Below the pieces are notes generated by a model. The model searched no databases and had not been told where the DNA came from. It was given only the letters and a program-made list of their open reading frames with translations. DNA of 64,000 nucleotides from contig OU015493.1 in assembly GCA_907164885.2 (NCBI GenBank), positions 62,321,668 through 62,385,667 of the forward strand, in the 5' to 3' direction. The stretch's first letter is position 1. Every line of letters starts with the position of its first letter. Shown here piece by piece: positions 38,100 through 52,890 of this stretch. This DNA comes from Dolomedes plantarius (lineage: Eukaryota; Arthropoda; Arachnida; Araneae; Dolomedidae). Made by a program: the position numbers and the translations under genes.

Positions 38100-39827
38100 C
38101 AGGGTGTAACGAAACTCTTGGGCAAAACTTTAAGGGGTGATAGTACACTTCAAGACAAACAATATTATATAAGAAACTTAGGGTCCCAAACGTCTTCCAA
38201 AGGAGATAGACGCCATTAAAGTTTAGGGTCCGAAATTTCAAATCATTATAAAAAACAGAAAAATGGGTCGATTCGTTAGCGGTTTTAGCTAAAATTATTC
38301 TTTTTGTCAGTTTTTTCTTGAAAAATAAATTTAAAGATAAAGTAAAAAAAATGTCGATAGAGGGCGCTTTAGACTTTGGAGTAACGAACAACTATTTTTT
38401 ACCGTTATTTTTTTTATCACATTAAATGCTTTTAAAAGCTTAGCCTTAAACTTAAATTTTGAGCTCAAAATTTGATTCGTTGGGGGTGGTTAAGTATCGC
38501 AAACGGAATTGTGTTCAGGAGTTGAAATTTGAAACTCCCTCCCTCCTGAACAGAGTTCAGTTATTCCCGATCTTGGTGTCGTAGGACTTTGTGTCGTAGA
38601 CCAGGCAGCAAAATAAACTATAGAGGGATGACAAAATTAAAAAATTTATTCATAATACTAGACATGAGCAATTTCTCCTCTCGAAATAAAAAAAAAACAA
38701 TTTGATGTACGCACGTCGTGCGCATGAATGAAGGTTGAATGAATGATGACACGTAGAAAATGGTACACGCATGATTTTCTTGTGGAATCACAAAAACTGC
38801 TCGAAAGAGCGCCCACCAGCAAGGATGCAGGCCTCACACCGCCGGCGGAGGGACTTTCGAACATTAGCAAATACCCCGGGCATCTCCCGGATATCGCCTG
38901 CTACGACGGCAATTCTCGCAACCAGTTCCTCGTTGGAGTCGACAGGGCTTGCGTAAACAAGACTCTTCATATGGCCCCAGAGGAAGAAGTCTAGACAGGA
39001 GAGGTCAGCCGAGCGTGCCGGCCAATTTACCGGACCACCCCGTCCAATCCATTGCCCTGGATATGCTGTATCCAATGCACTTCTCAGATTTGCGCTGAAA
39101 TGTGCACGCGCTCCATCATGTTGGAACCGCATACGAGCCTTTATGTTGGCTGGATCACTTTGCAGCAGAACTGGAAGCACCTCTTGTAGGAATACCAGAT
39201 ACGTTGCGCCTTGGCAGAAGATATGGCCCGATCAAATGATCGTGGATAATTCCGACCCACACATTGACGCTGAAACGGCGTTGATATGAATGAGGGCGGG
39301 TAGCGTGTGGGTTAGTGTAAGCCCAGTTGTGCCCAGTTGTGAGCATCCAAAATCGTGAATAACTGAACTGCATACAGGGGAGGAGGGGGGGGGTTCAAAT
39401 TTCACCTCCTGAACACTATTGAGTTTTCGCGACACAACCACCCCCAACGATTCAGATTTTCAGCTCAAAATTTAAGTTTAAGTCTAAGCTTTTGAAAGCA
39501 TTTAATCTGATACAAAAAATAGGAGTAAAAAATAGTTGTTTGTTACTCCAAAGTCTAAACCACCCTCTATCGGCATTTTTTAAACTTTATCTTTAAAATT
39601 TATTTTCCAGAAAATCTTGACATAAAGAATAATTTAAGCGAAATCAGAAAACGAATCGACAAATTTTCCCGTTTTTTATGATCATTTGAAATTTTGGACC
39701 CTACACTTTAATGGCGTCTATCTCCTTCGGAAGACGTTTGGGACCCTAAGTTTGCTATATAATATTGTTTGTCTTGATGTGTACTATCACCCCTTAAAGT
39801 TTTGCCCAAGAGTGTCGTTACACCCTG
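38100..39827 (-). mobile_element. IS630-like transposon with ~470-bp inverted arms
   Basis: Starts CAGGGTGTAACGAAACTCTT and ends with the inverse (CGTTACACCCTG at 39816-39827), flanked by TA. The inverted arms run about 38100-38572 and 39350-39827 at roughly 90 percent identity, far longer than usual Tc1/mariner TIRs. The ~780-bp middle holds a minus-strand transposase remnant. Symmetry continues outward into the flanking TA/CA microsatellites (38034-38099 and 39828-39893), giving a total palindrome arm of more than 500 bp. The element lies in the inferred gamma-gene intron. Confidence 0.88.
38788..39373 (-). pseudogene. IS630-like transposase, 5'-deleted
   Basis: Minus-strand reading begins about 39373 with NWAYTNPHATRPHSYQRRFS and VNVWVGIIHDHLIGPYLLP. 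It shifts frame near 39175 into LPVLLQSDPANIKARMRFQH. The second catalytic D is in FQHDGARAHFSA. The third motif reads RSADLSCLDFFLWGHMKSL, where relatives have RSPDLS. It ends RRRCEACILAGGRSFEQFL at 38788. The HTH domain and the first catalytic D are absent, lost where the right inverted arm begins. With one frame change and the missing N-terminus the gene is inactive. Confidence 0.85.
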
Positions 39828-39872
39828 TATATATCTGTGTGTGTGTATATATAATATATACATATATATATA

Positions 39873-39968
<96 letters not shown>
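39828..39968. repeat. (CA/TA)n then (GA)19 microsatellite
   Basis: Inverse of the left flank (to about 39893), then more TA (to about 39927), then a GA run from 39930 to 39968 and a few GATT units to about 40015. Confidence 0.95.
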
Positions 39969-39971
<3 letters not shown>

Positions 39972-41054
39972 TTAGATGATAGATTGCTTGATTGATTGAC
40001 TGATTGATTGATTGAAGGCCAAGGTCAAATGGAAAAGGAAGCTCCCTCATTTCCACAGAAAAAACACTAGATTTATTAGTAAAGATAAATAATTATTTAT
40101 TTTGAAGATAAATCCTAAATTTACGTGCTAAAAATCCCCGAATATTGTAGTTATATATATTGGTAAAAGGAAAATCGGTTCAGTGAATTTCCCCCCAAAA
40201 TATAAATAGTTATTTGGAAAATGTTTATTAGAGATGACGTGTAATTATTTACACGACGTAATCCCGTATTCAGTAAAAAGAAAGTTAGATCAATATGTGG
40301 AAATATTTTATTCTTTAACATTTAATAATATCATTCATTTTTCATTGACAAACCGCAAGAACACGTTAGCAGAATAAACAATATTTCCCTTTGTTAATGC
40401 ATAAATATCGGGTTGTAAATGTATGCCCTCGTCGTCAATCACTTGATGTTTATATGACTTTAAGTACTCAGTAAATTTGAGTAACAGTTTCAACCTGAAA
40501 AATAAGTTTTAAACATATCGAAAAATCCCTTGTATTTTTTTTTCAAATTTTGACATGATTTTAATACTTATGTATGATTTTTACTAAAAATTATGAAAGA
40601 TAATCTAAACTTTCTATTTTTTAACCATCAGTTAACAAATTTTTTTAATAATGATCAAGTTACAATTGTAGATGCATAAATTTTTTTAACGAGATCGTAC
40701 GCTTGATGGATATTAAATTATATTGCCATCGGAATGAGGCAAGCAAATCCTATACTTTATTCCGACTTATGTGACATAGTAGATGAAATATGCCATGACA
40801 GCATGCTATTTTTGGGTTAATAAAAAAAATCTTTATTCCTGATCACGATGAAGGAAAACTGAGTAAAGTAAGGAGTTTATTAAATAACAATTTCATTTAT
40901 TAATTTTTTTTTTTAAAAACATCTCTTATCTGAATAATGTTGCATTCAATATTGCAAAGAAAATAATATTCTTTTAAACGAAATAATATTCATTTCAGAA
41001 TAATATTCAAAAGATTTAATAACGAGCAGATTTTACGTAAAAAAAGGAAAAAAA
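39969..41054. other. AT-rich intronic sequence, no feature recognised
   Basis: After the GATT units nothing coding or repetitive stands out. Confidence 0.4.
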
Positions 41055-41148
41055 AAGATAGTCTCTTCCAACGAAACTACCTCGGGTTATTAAGTAGGAT
41101 TACTTATCATTGCTTAACTCTTTTGTATGCATATATGTATGTATGTGT

Positions 41149-41186
<38 letters not shown>

Positions 41187-41230
41187 CGGAGGACCGTTAT
41201 GGAGGAACGTAATCCTCCGTTAAAATGCCA
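41055..41230 (-). repeat. Dispersed repeat 'A', reverse copy
   Basis: Left part is the inverse of 7340-7430 (TCTCTTCCAACGAAACTACC, TAAGTAGGATTACTTATCAT). Right part, after a TA array (41151-41182), is the inverse of the start at 7010 (TTTTCGGAGGACCGTTATGG, GTAATCCTCCGTT). The unique middle of the family is deleted, so the TA array joins the two ends. Confidence 0.7.
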
Positions 41231-41346
41231 ATTTTAAATTGTTATTTATCTTAGAAAATTATTGACGAGGAATATAATAGAAATGTTTGTACAAATAAGA
41301 ATCATAACTCTCTAGTCGCGGGTGACTCTGAAATCGTGTTCTACTG

Positions 41347-41519
41347 AGGGACTGTTCACATAGAATCCGTCAGCGGCAGCGTTACTGGTATTGACATATT
41401 TTAAACCAATCACAGGCCTTACAAATTTCGCTGCTAATAAGGTTGGAGGTTTGTAATTAGTTAAATATATTTCAATGCGAGTAACACTAACGCTAAGGGA
41501 TTCTATGTGAAGAGGCCCT
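41347..41519. mobile_element. Short MITE, 173 bp
   Basis: Termini AGGGACTGTTCACATAGAAT (left) and, on the reverse complement, AGGGCCTCTTCACATAGAAT. The inverted repeat extends imperfectly for about 42 bp (CAGCG...GTTACT). Non-coding. Target duplication was not resolved. It fits a hAT- or Harbinger-type MITE. Confidence 0.65.
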
Positions 41520-42135
41520 TATTCTGAAGATTTCACCGTGCCTCACTATTATCGCGTCACTTTACTTTTATAGAGCATCTGGATAAGGGTGAGGCATTAT
41601 TTTCTCCATCGAAAGAATTTCCTTTGATTTTTGAATGTTGGCAGGTGTTATTTTACGGAATATCCTTTTAGGAAAAATCGTGCCTCTAATAGTATTATTC
41701 TACATAATATTACTTCTAGGACATGTTTTGACTTCGAAATTGTGTCTCAAGTGAATAAATCTAGTTATTCAAGTGCAACAGAACAGTGGAGACGCACATT
41801 TCCATTTTATCGTCATGTTTTGAAATTGGCTCTAAGTCCCGTTCTAATTAGTCCTTGTCAAGCAGAAGTCGACAATAGCGCTCTGAACCAACCTCGACCC
41901 ATCTTTATAATCAGTATTATTTTTGTATTACATTAAAAGTCTCCTTAAACGTATTCATGAAGTAAATTTTGTCAGGGATTTTTTTTACAGAAAAATGTAA
42001 AATTCCCCCTCGGGAGGGTTAACTTCTCAATTACTTTATTAAAAATATTTTTTCTTAAAAAACAATAAATTTTTAAAGGTCTCTCATCTTTTGCTGTTGT
42101 AAATTTTTCATAAAATTTAAAATTTAAAATATGAC
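41520..42135. other. AT-rich, weak open frame, no gene recognised
   Basis: A 101-codon frame at 41631-41936 has no family signature. I regard it as chance. Confidence 0.35.
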
Positions 42136-42139
42136 TTAA

Positions 42140-42888
42140 GGGGATTCACGACTCTTAAGTCGAGGAAATAAGACATATTTTCATACTTTTCGACTCTTTG
42201 TAACTATTTCAATTTACTCCCAATTTTTCCAAATTTTATGTATATGATAAATTGATATATTTTTTTAATAAACAAATTTGTAACTCTCAAAATAATTTTA
42301 AATGATTTTTTTTAAATGCTTTAGATATACCTTGTTTTTTAAACATTTTTATTGTATACTGGCTTGCGCGCAGAAGTATGAAATTAATTTTACACTTAAA
42401 TGTATAATTAACGATTTATAATTAAAATAAATAATTCAAAATACAATTAAACATAAAACATTCACCATTAAAATATTTTTTTCAATTTTTTTAAAACTCT
42501 TCAAAATATACTTAAAATTTCCTGAAATTTTTGCATTAATTTACCCCTGAAAAAATAACAAAATGTGCAGTGATTGCAATAATTCTAGTTAACACGCAAT
42601 AAAATAACATGATTATGTAGTTATAAAAATTTCATGGAATTATGTTTCATAATTTTTGCGATATCAGTTGCGGAATGATGGAAAATTACATTTTGAGAAA
42701 GATGAGTTTAAAATTTTTCTTACCATAAACTTGATCAGTAACTAAATATTTAGAATATCAATATCTCCGGAACTAAGGGGAATATTTTCATGCGGTTCGC
42801 TTTATTTTGTTCAGAAATGATCAGACTTTAACATATAGTCTTTTTTAAAAAATCGAATGTTTTAAAGATTTAAGGGCAGTGAGGCCCC
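42140..42888. mobile_element. TTAA-flanked MITE, second type
   Basis: 749 bp between TTAA sites (42136-42139 and 42889-42892). Termini are GGGGATTCACGACTCTTAAG and, on the reverse complement, GGGGCCTCACTGCCCTTAAA. AT-rich interior without coding. It shares the TTAAGGGG end and size class with family T but differs inside. Confidence 0.6.
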
Positions 42889-42892
42889 TTAA

Positions 42893-44408
42893 ATGCTTTA
42901 GAAAATATAGAATGTGATGTTTATATATAGTTATTCATAAGCATCCATGCATGGACCCAATTGTTCTGGGACAAAATTTCTGAAAAACACCCTATTTTAA
43001 TTTTCTTAGAGGATGATGGACATTAGAAAGCGATTTTTGAAATTTTTACGTTAGCGATATGAAATTTTTCATATTTATTCTTTAATCTATAACTATATTA
43101 AGCAACTTATAAAATTTCATAGGAGTCTTTATTATAAATTTTATAAAATTTCATCAAAAATTATGACGCACGGGCCATTTTAAAGACTTGCAAATCTGGA
43201 AATTACTCATTTTTAGAAAAATACATTTAAAAGATTTCCCCCCCCCCTGACTTTAATACTTACTTTTCTAAAGCCACCAAGTTTTCATTTTACTTTTCAC
43301 TACATATTTTAAATTTTTATTCCAATATTTACATATTTTTAAAATAATAATACACAAACAAATTCCAATTTTGTTCGATTTTTGTTAATTTGAAAGTCTC
43401 CTTAACATAATATTGATAGAGATTTTTGAATGAAATAACACAACTGCCTTATTCTACAATGAATCCTTTGACAGATACCGCATTTTTATGCTGTTCTGTC
43501 TCTTTTATGCGAATCTCTTTATACATTTATAGTTGAAGGCTTTTAAATGCAGACTTTATTTTTCCACGTTTTGCAAAATTTAAAATTATATCTAAACTGA
43601 TAACTCTCTTCTAAGAAAACCATCTTCAAACGTATATTCAGAATTCTTTAAAAAATACATGAATTAAATTTTTTACAGCCTTTTTTGCTTCATTAATCCA
43701 CCATCAAAATTTTTCACGTAGGGTAAACATTTAAAAAATATTTTTCCCTGAATTGAAATTACACTGAAAATCGTTTGAAGAATTAACAAAATATACTTTT
43801 CATAAATACTTAATAGACAAATTATTTCGCCGATTCTCCTATATACTGATATGAAACAATTACGCAAATATAGGCATTAGCTAGGCAGATAACTTAGAAA
43901 CATATCCTACGGTAAATTTCTTAAATTTTAAATATTTAACAAAAAAATTTAAAATTTTTCGAGAAGTTTTATATAAATTATGATTTTTTAAATTATGACA
44001 TATTTTATGGATATCTATATTTTATGACATATTAAACGACAATTTGAAATTTTAAAAGGGAAATAAACTTTGAAAAATAATTCCCATGGACATGAATTAA
44101 AGAGCTAGGTGGAACCCAGGTACTAGCGTCACATCTTGAGAACTTCCTAGAGTTAGATTCTCTTTAAAAGTCGTCAGTAACGATGAAGTCGGAATTAACA
44201 TTTTCTTTTCGGGGTTAAAAAAAAATTGTTTGACGTTTCTAAGACTGAGAGATCTGGATAAAAAAAAATCACCAGTTATCTTGGAAGGACGATGATCTGA
44301 GTGGGTTTATAAGTGAGTTAGTATATTCCCCCCCCCCCCCCCGTGTTACATAATTGTCTATTTAGTTATATTCACTTTTCCTGCAGTCAAAATTACGACG
44401 AAAGTGTA

Positions 44409-44411
<3 letters not shown>
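42893..44411. other. AT-rich intronic sequence
   Basis: It holds poly-C runs at about 43240 and 44329-44342. No gene or transposon end was recognised. Confidence 0.4.

Positions 44412-44446
<35 letters not shown>
44412..44446. repeat. (TA)n microsatellite
   Basis: Short TA run in otherwise unassigned sequence. Confidence 0.93.
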
Positions 44447-44450
<4 letters not shown>

Positions 44451-44786
44451 CACGGTCATTCTCAGTCTTTCGATGGCCACACTATTGCAGTAAGTTCGAT
44501 GATTTACCGGAATTCTACTATCACTCTAAAGATAGTCGAAGTTGAAAATATAAACATTTCTGGTATCTCCGCAATGCCATGACCCATCGCACGAGAACCA
44601 ACTGTAATACTTCGTTGAAATTCAGCTAAATAGTGATCACCTTTCATGCTCTCTGCTCAATCAGCTCTTTGACCGTCCCCAAATGTCTGTCGCTCTCTAT
44701 AAGCTGATTGTGGACGAAAGAATTTACCAGAAAGTGAGTATTGCTATATCTTCTAAAATAATTGCCTATCCTATTGTGGCACATCA

Positions 44787-44789
<3 letters not shown>

Positions 44790-44827
<38 letters not shown>
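44790..44827. repeat. (TA)n microsatellite
   Basis: TA run ending exactly at the left terminus of the long-TIR element at 44828. Confidence 0.93.
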
Positions 44828-44832
<5 letters not shown>

Positions 44833-45710
44833 ATTTTTTTTTAAAACTGACACTACTCAGAGCCATTTGTAGCGCGATCTATCAGCCGGAATTCCACCAA
44901 ATTTGATAGAGGGACGAAGGACGACATGGAAAAGAGTTTCAGCGAAAAAAAAAATCCAAAAGTCGCCGATAGGTGATGATATGGCGCTGTTGTCGGTGCA
45001 CAAGAGAATTCGCATAAAAGGCAAGTAAACCATTAAAATGCAAATTCATTACTAATCTGTGTGCGTAATCTGTTGCACCTTCGCTTTACAGAAGAAAGGG
45101 TCATCATTCGCTTCTTTCCTCTGGCATGGCCACCTCGCTTCCTGTACGTAACCCATGTGACATCTTTCTATGGGGTTATTTAATGGGTAAGGTGTATCTT
45201 GGTGGCTTCTCGAACCTGGCGGCCCTAAAAGACAACATATCCCGGCCTTTAAAGAGCATTCCTGGTGACATGTGACACTCGGCCGTTGAGAACGTAGTGT
45301 TCAGGATGCAATGTGCCGTCCACCAGGACTGTGGTCACATTGAAGGAGGGTGAAGTGAATTTGCTGCATAAAGTGGTTTTGAAGTGAAATTTCTTTGTTA
45401 TTCATTTGTCTACTTACAGCTTTTTCGGTATTCACACCTCATCTTAATAGGCCGATATACTTGCGCTGCTGTCGTTTACATAGTCGGGAATGTGTATTTT
45501 GATGTTTTACTTACCTTTCGTGCAAATTCTCGGGTTCGCCGACAATGACAGCGCCATATCGTCCCTTATCGGCGAGTTTTGGAATTAATTTGTTTTTTTT
45601 TACGGAAACTCTTTCCTATGTCGTCCTTAGCCCCTCTATCAATTTTGGTAGAATTCCAGCTGATAGATCGAGCTACAGATGGCGCTGAGCAGTGATAGTT
45701 TAAAAAAATC

Positions 45711-45714
<4 letters not shown>
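44828..45714 (+). mobile_element. Long-TIR IS630-like element, family B, copy 1
   Basis: 887 bp flanked by TA. The left end GGGTAATTTTTTTTTAAAAC matches the reverse complement of the right end GGGTGATTTTTTTAAACTAT. The inverted arms continue for about 225 bp (for example GATCTATCAGC, GGAATTC, GGACGACAT, ATGGCGCTGT). The middle holds the last third of a transposase. A second copy lies at 51570-52890. It is internally deleted and non-autonomous. Confidence 0.85.
45120..45350 (+). pseudogene. IS630-like transposase C-terminal remnant (family B)
   Basis: Plus-strand frame NPCDIFLWGYLMGKVYLGGF, then LAALKDNISRPLKSIPGDM, a stop (TGA at 45274-45276), then SAVENVVFRMQCAVHQDCGH and IEGG. The PCDxFLWGYLK motif with the third catalytic Asp and the terminal GHIEGG identify the IS630-like group. 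The upstream domains are missing. Confidence 0.8.

Positions 45715-45785
<71 letters not shown>
45715..45785. repeat. (TA)n microsatellite
   Basis: TA run starting at the right terminus of the family B element, followed by a short GTGTGTGTG. Confidence 0.95.
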
Positions 45786-45788
<3 letters not shown>

Positions 45789-47019
45789 TGTGTGTGTGTA
45801 TACGTAATTAACTCAAATTTATAACATTTTTGTGTCATGTTTTCCCGTTACTTTCTCACTGATCTTATCATAACTTACATTATTTTCTCAATCATTATTC
45901 ATTATTTCTTTCGCAAAAAATGACTATACAGAGAGGGGTTGTGGCCGAAATCCCAAAAGGATTTCGGCCACATTGGGTGATCAAGAGAGCTCCCCACCAT
46001 TTTCAGTATTTATACATGTGCACTAGTGTTAAAAGGAAAGAGTGGCCAAATTATGGGCTGCTGCGATAACTTTTATGCTCAAAACAATCATTTCAGAACG
46101 AACTGAAAAGTAGGAGGTTGCCAACTTTTTTTCATTACTTATGTATTCACACTTAATAATCTAATTGTAAAAGTTAATATTGTTTTAATGGAATATTAAT
46201 ATTTATTTAATTTTTTTATCTGTTTTTTTTCGTGATCCCAAATGGCAATTTCTTATAGATTATGTCAAACGATACAGAGGACGATTGCTGGACTGTATTC
46301 TGAAGTAGCTAGAGGAAATTTTTGTCTAAGAAGACAGAAAAATATTATATTTATACGAGAGAACTCCTGGCTGAGTCCACGATGTTCCTGTGCCGTTGCT
46401 CTTTTAGAGTATACAATTTATTCTTCTATTGTGTGCGCCCAGAATAAAGTTGCCAGTAGAACTCGCAATACATGAGCGCCAATATTATCGAAAAAAAGTA
46501 ACAGTGTTTTATTTGTTGTGTTTTAGAATTTTAGTTATTATAAAGTACAATCAAAATAATTTCGAATCATTGATGACAAAATTCTAGCAACTAGACTCCT
46601 CAGTACATCCTGTAGGATAAAATTTTTTTTAGCTGTAAGAAATCTTCTTCCAATTGGTTTTTCGGGTTTCCTTCAAGAAGTACTTGTGGTCTCTTTCTTC
46701 CCACTGTCTTTCTTGCCACTGGCAAGTTGTGTCCAACTGGAAAATCACAACTGTGAGAAACAACAGTTCATTAAATTAAAGTACCGGTGCTTCTGATAAA
46801 GAGACATAATTATGCATTTTTCGGAAATCTAATATTGGTTAACCTTCGTGCGTTGCTTTTCAAATTTCAACTCCTCCAGCAATGATCCTCTAGCTTATTA
46901 CAGAGTCATGGGCCTAAATTTGTCCTAATTATATGTTCTTTGGCATAATTCAACCAACGAGTTTCTAACTCAATTCAATCCAAATTGGCAACATGAGTTT
47001 CAGTCATTGAAATCAGGCT
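45786..47019. other. Intronic sequence, one perfect hairpin, no gene recognised
   Basis: It contains the hairpin at 45941-45971 and a 77-codon frame at 46242-46475 without recognisable family features. Confidence 0.4.
45941..45971. repeat. Perfect 13-bp stem hairpin
   Basis: GTGGCCGAAATCC and its exact inverse GGATTTCGGCCAC with a 5-base loop. GC content is high for this region. It could be the fused ends of a tiny transposon or a structured RNA. It is not followed by a T-run. Confidence 0.7.
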
Positions 47020-47151
47020 ATCTATCAATATAAGTTTTCCTCAACATTTCAATCCAATCTTCTAGGTAATAAATTTAATGTTTTGGTCCCATAACAAACC
47101 AAAACATAAAATATACTGTGCTAGTAAATTTTCTTCTGCCAGTACGTGCAA

Positions 47152-47223
<72 letters not shown>

Positions 47224-47310
47224 TTGATCGTTTATTACACACACCATCTCAGCCATTGGAATAATTTATTTTTATATAAGTCGACTTAATTGTAATATTC
47301 TAATACAACG
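47020..47310 (+). repeat. Local duplication, unit 1, containing a TA array
   Basis: Similar to 47560-47820: both have TAATAAATTTNATGTTTTG, CCATAACAAAC and GTGCTAGTAAATTTTC, then a TA/T-rich spacer, then CGTTTACT or CGTTTATT and TCGACTTA. The (TA)n at 47154-47222 lies where the other unit has a non-repetitive TTTATATG stretch. Confidence 0.75.
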
Positions 47311-47315
47311 GGAAC

Positions 47316-47416
<101 letters not shown>

Positions 47417-47559
47417 ATATGTGGTTTAACATACATATTTATTTATAAAAAGACCTGCGGCACCAAAAATGTTTGCGAAGGCAATGCGTGTTAAAATGAC
47501 ATTTTTTTCTTTTTAAAATTTTTTGACATCATGTTTGCGGGCATTAAAGTCGGTGTACC

Positions 47560-47820
47560 TATCAATATAAAATTTTCTTCAAAACTCTAGCATCCATCCA
47601 ATCTCCTAAGTAATAAATTTCATGTTTTGATCCCATAACAAACTAAAGCATAAAATATTCCGTGCTAGTAAATTTTCCTCCTGCCAATACGTGCTCTTTT
47701 TCATTTATATGTTTACTTTTTTTAAATTTATAAACTTCGTTTACTGCATACAGCAAGTCAACCATTGAGCTATTTGGAGCGTACTATAAATCGACTTATT
47801 TGCAATATTGTCTGTCGGGG
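47560..47820 (+). repeat. Local duplication, unit 2
   Basis: Second unit of the ~540-bp-period duplication, without the expanded TA array. Confidence 0.75.
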
Positions 47821-51525
<3,705 letters not shown>

Positions 51526-51569
51526 TATATATATATATATATATATATATACTTATATATATACATACA
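51526..51569. repeat. (TA)n microsatellite
   Basis: TA run with ACTTATATATATACATACAT tail, between the 3.1-kb element and family B copy 2. Confidence 0.92.
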
Positions 51570-51847
51570 TAGAGTGATTTTTATTAGACTGACACTACTC
51601 AGAGCCCTCTGTAGCGCGATCTATCGGCCGGAATTCCACCAAAATTGATAGAGGGATTAAGGACGACATGGGAAAGAGTTTTCGCTGAAAGAAAAATTAG
51701 TTCCAAAAGTCTCCCATATGAGAAGATTTGGCACAGTTGTTGTCGGAGCACCCGAGAATTTGCACAAAACTTTACTAAAACATCAAAATGCAAATTCTCG
51801 TCTACGTAGTCGACAGCGGCGCCAGTATTTCGGGCTATAAAGGTAAG

Positions 51848-52296
51848 CATAGGCATAGAATCGGGGGCACAGGGGACACGTGCTCCCCCCAACTTAACTT
51901 GAAATAAATTAAAACGTTATTAGAAGTTTAGTTAAAATCGGAAAATTGTCGAAAACTTTTAGGAAAGTTTTTTTCCGCTTTTTGAAACTGTGAAACTGAA
52001 GATTCCGATTATGTCTTTAGAGTTTTTAACAATAATATGATCCATAGCAAAAATTCGATGCTATATTTTTCTTCTCCTTTTATTTATATTATATTTAATT
52101 TTCTCATTGTATAATTTTTGAATACTACTCAAACATCAATTCTATTGTTATTCAATTAAAAATATCTTAATATTTCATATTTTAAGGACCGTTCGGCAGT
52201 CAATGCTCTGAAGAGGGCCCTAACTGAATTCAATTCGTGCCACCCCCCCCCCCCCCCAAAAAAAAAAAAAAAGTTACAAGCACGCTACGCCTATGA
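51848..52296. mobile_element. hAT-like MITE nested in family B copy 2
   Basis: 449 bp with inverted termini CATAGGCATAG (left) and CATAGGCGTAG (right, reverse complement). It is flanked by a perfect 8-bp duplication AAGGTAAG at 51840-51847 and 52297-52304. Near the left end is GGGGGCACAGGGGACACGTG followed by a C-run, a sub-terminal pattern I associate with hAT elements. Near the right end is a C15/A14 homopolymer pair (about 52243-52273). Non-coding. Confidence 0.88.
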
Positions 52297-52369
52297 AGGT
52301 AAGGGGTGAATACCGAAAAAATTGTAATAAGAAGACAAATGAATAAGAAAGAAATTTCACTTCAACACC

Positions 52370-52640
52370 ACTTTATGCAGAAAATTATCTTCTTCCACCT
52401 TCAATGTGACCTGGTGGACGACACATTGGATCCTGATCACTAAGTTCTCAACGGCCGAGCGTAACATGCCACCAGGAATGTTCATCAAAGACCGGGATAT
52501 GTTCTCCTTTAGGGCCACCAAGATACACCTTAGACTTTAAATGACCTCACATAAAGAAGTCACATGGGTAAGGAGCGGGGAGGTGGTCATCTAAGTGGAA
52601 CATAGTGACTGATGACCCTTCCTTCTGTAAAGCGATGGCG
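52370..52640 (-). pseudogene. IS630-like transposase C-terminal remnant (family B copy 2)
   Basis: Minus-strand frames read PYPCDFFM, a stop, GHLKSKVYLGG, then in another frame ALKENISRSLMNIPGGMLRS and AVENLVIRIQCVVHQ. These correspond to the plus-strand remnant at 45120-45350. A stop and a frameshift, and absence of upstream catalytic motifs, make it inactive. Confidence 0.75.
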
Positions 52641-52890
52641 CAACAGATTCCGCACCGATCTTTATATCCCAAAATACTGTCCCTGCTGTCGACTACGTAC
52701 TTATTAATTTGCATTTTGATGTTTTACTTGCGTTTTATGCAAATTCTCAAGGGCTTCGACAAATAACAGCGCTATATCTTCCCCTATCGGCGACTTTTGG
52801 AACTTTTTTGTCACGGAAACTCTTCCCCATGTCGTCCTTAGTCCACCTATCAATTTTGGTGGAATTCCGGCCGATGTATTGTGCTAGAAA

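Larger units (their letters stand above)
51570..52890 (-). mobile_element. Long-TIR IS630-like element, family B, copy 2
   Basis: Left arm (from GTGATTTTTATTAGACTGAC) and right arm (to GGCCGATGTATTG near 52880) are inverted relatives of each other and of copy 1 (shared GATCTATC, GGAATTCC, GACGACATG, CAAATTCTC). The outermost right end is lost or diverged. The transposase remnant is on the minus strand. The element is interrupted by a 449-bp hAT-like MITE at 51848-52296. Confidence 0.8.

Noticed and set aside
44329..44342. Poly-C run as a structural element
   Set aside because: A 14-base homopolymer can be an assembly artefact, and no inverted or G-rich partner is nearby.
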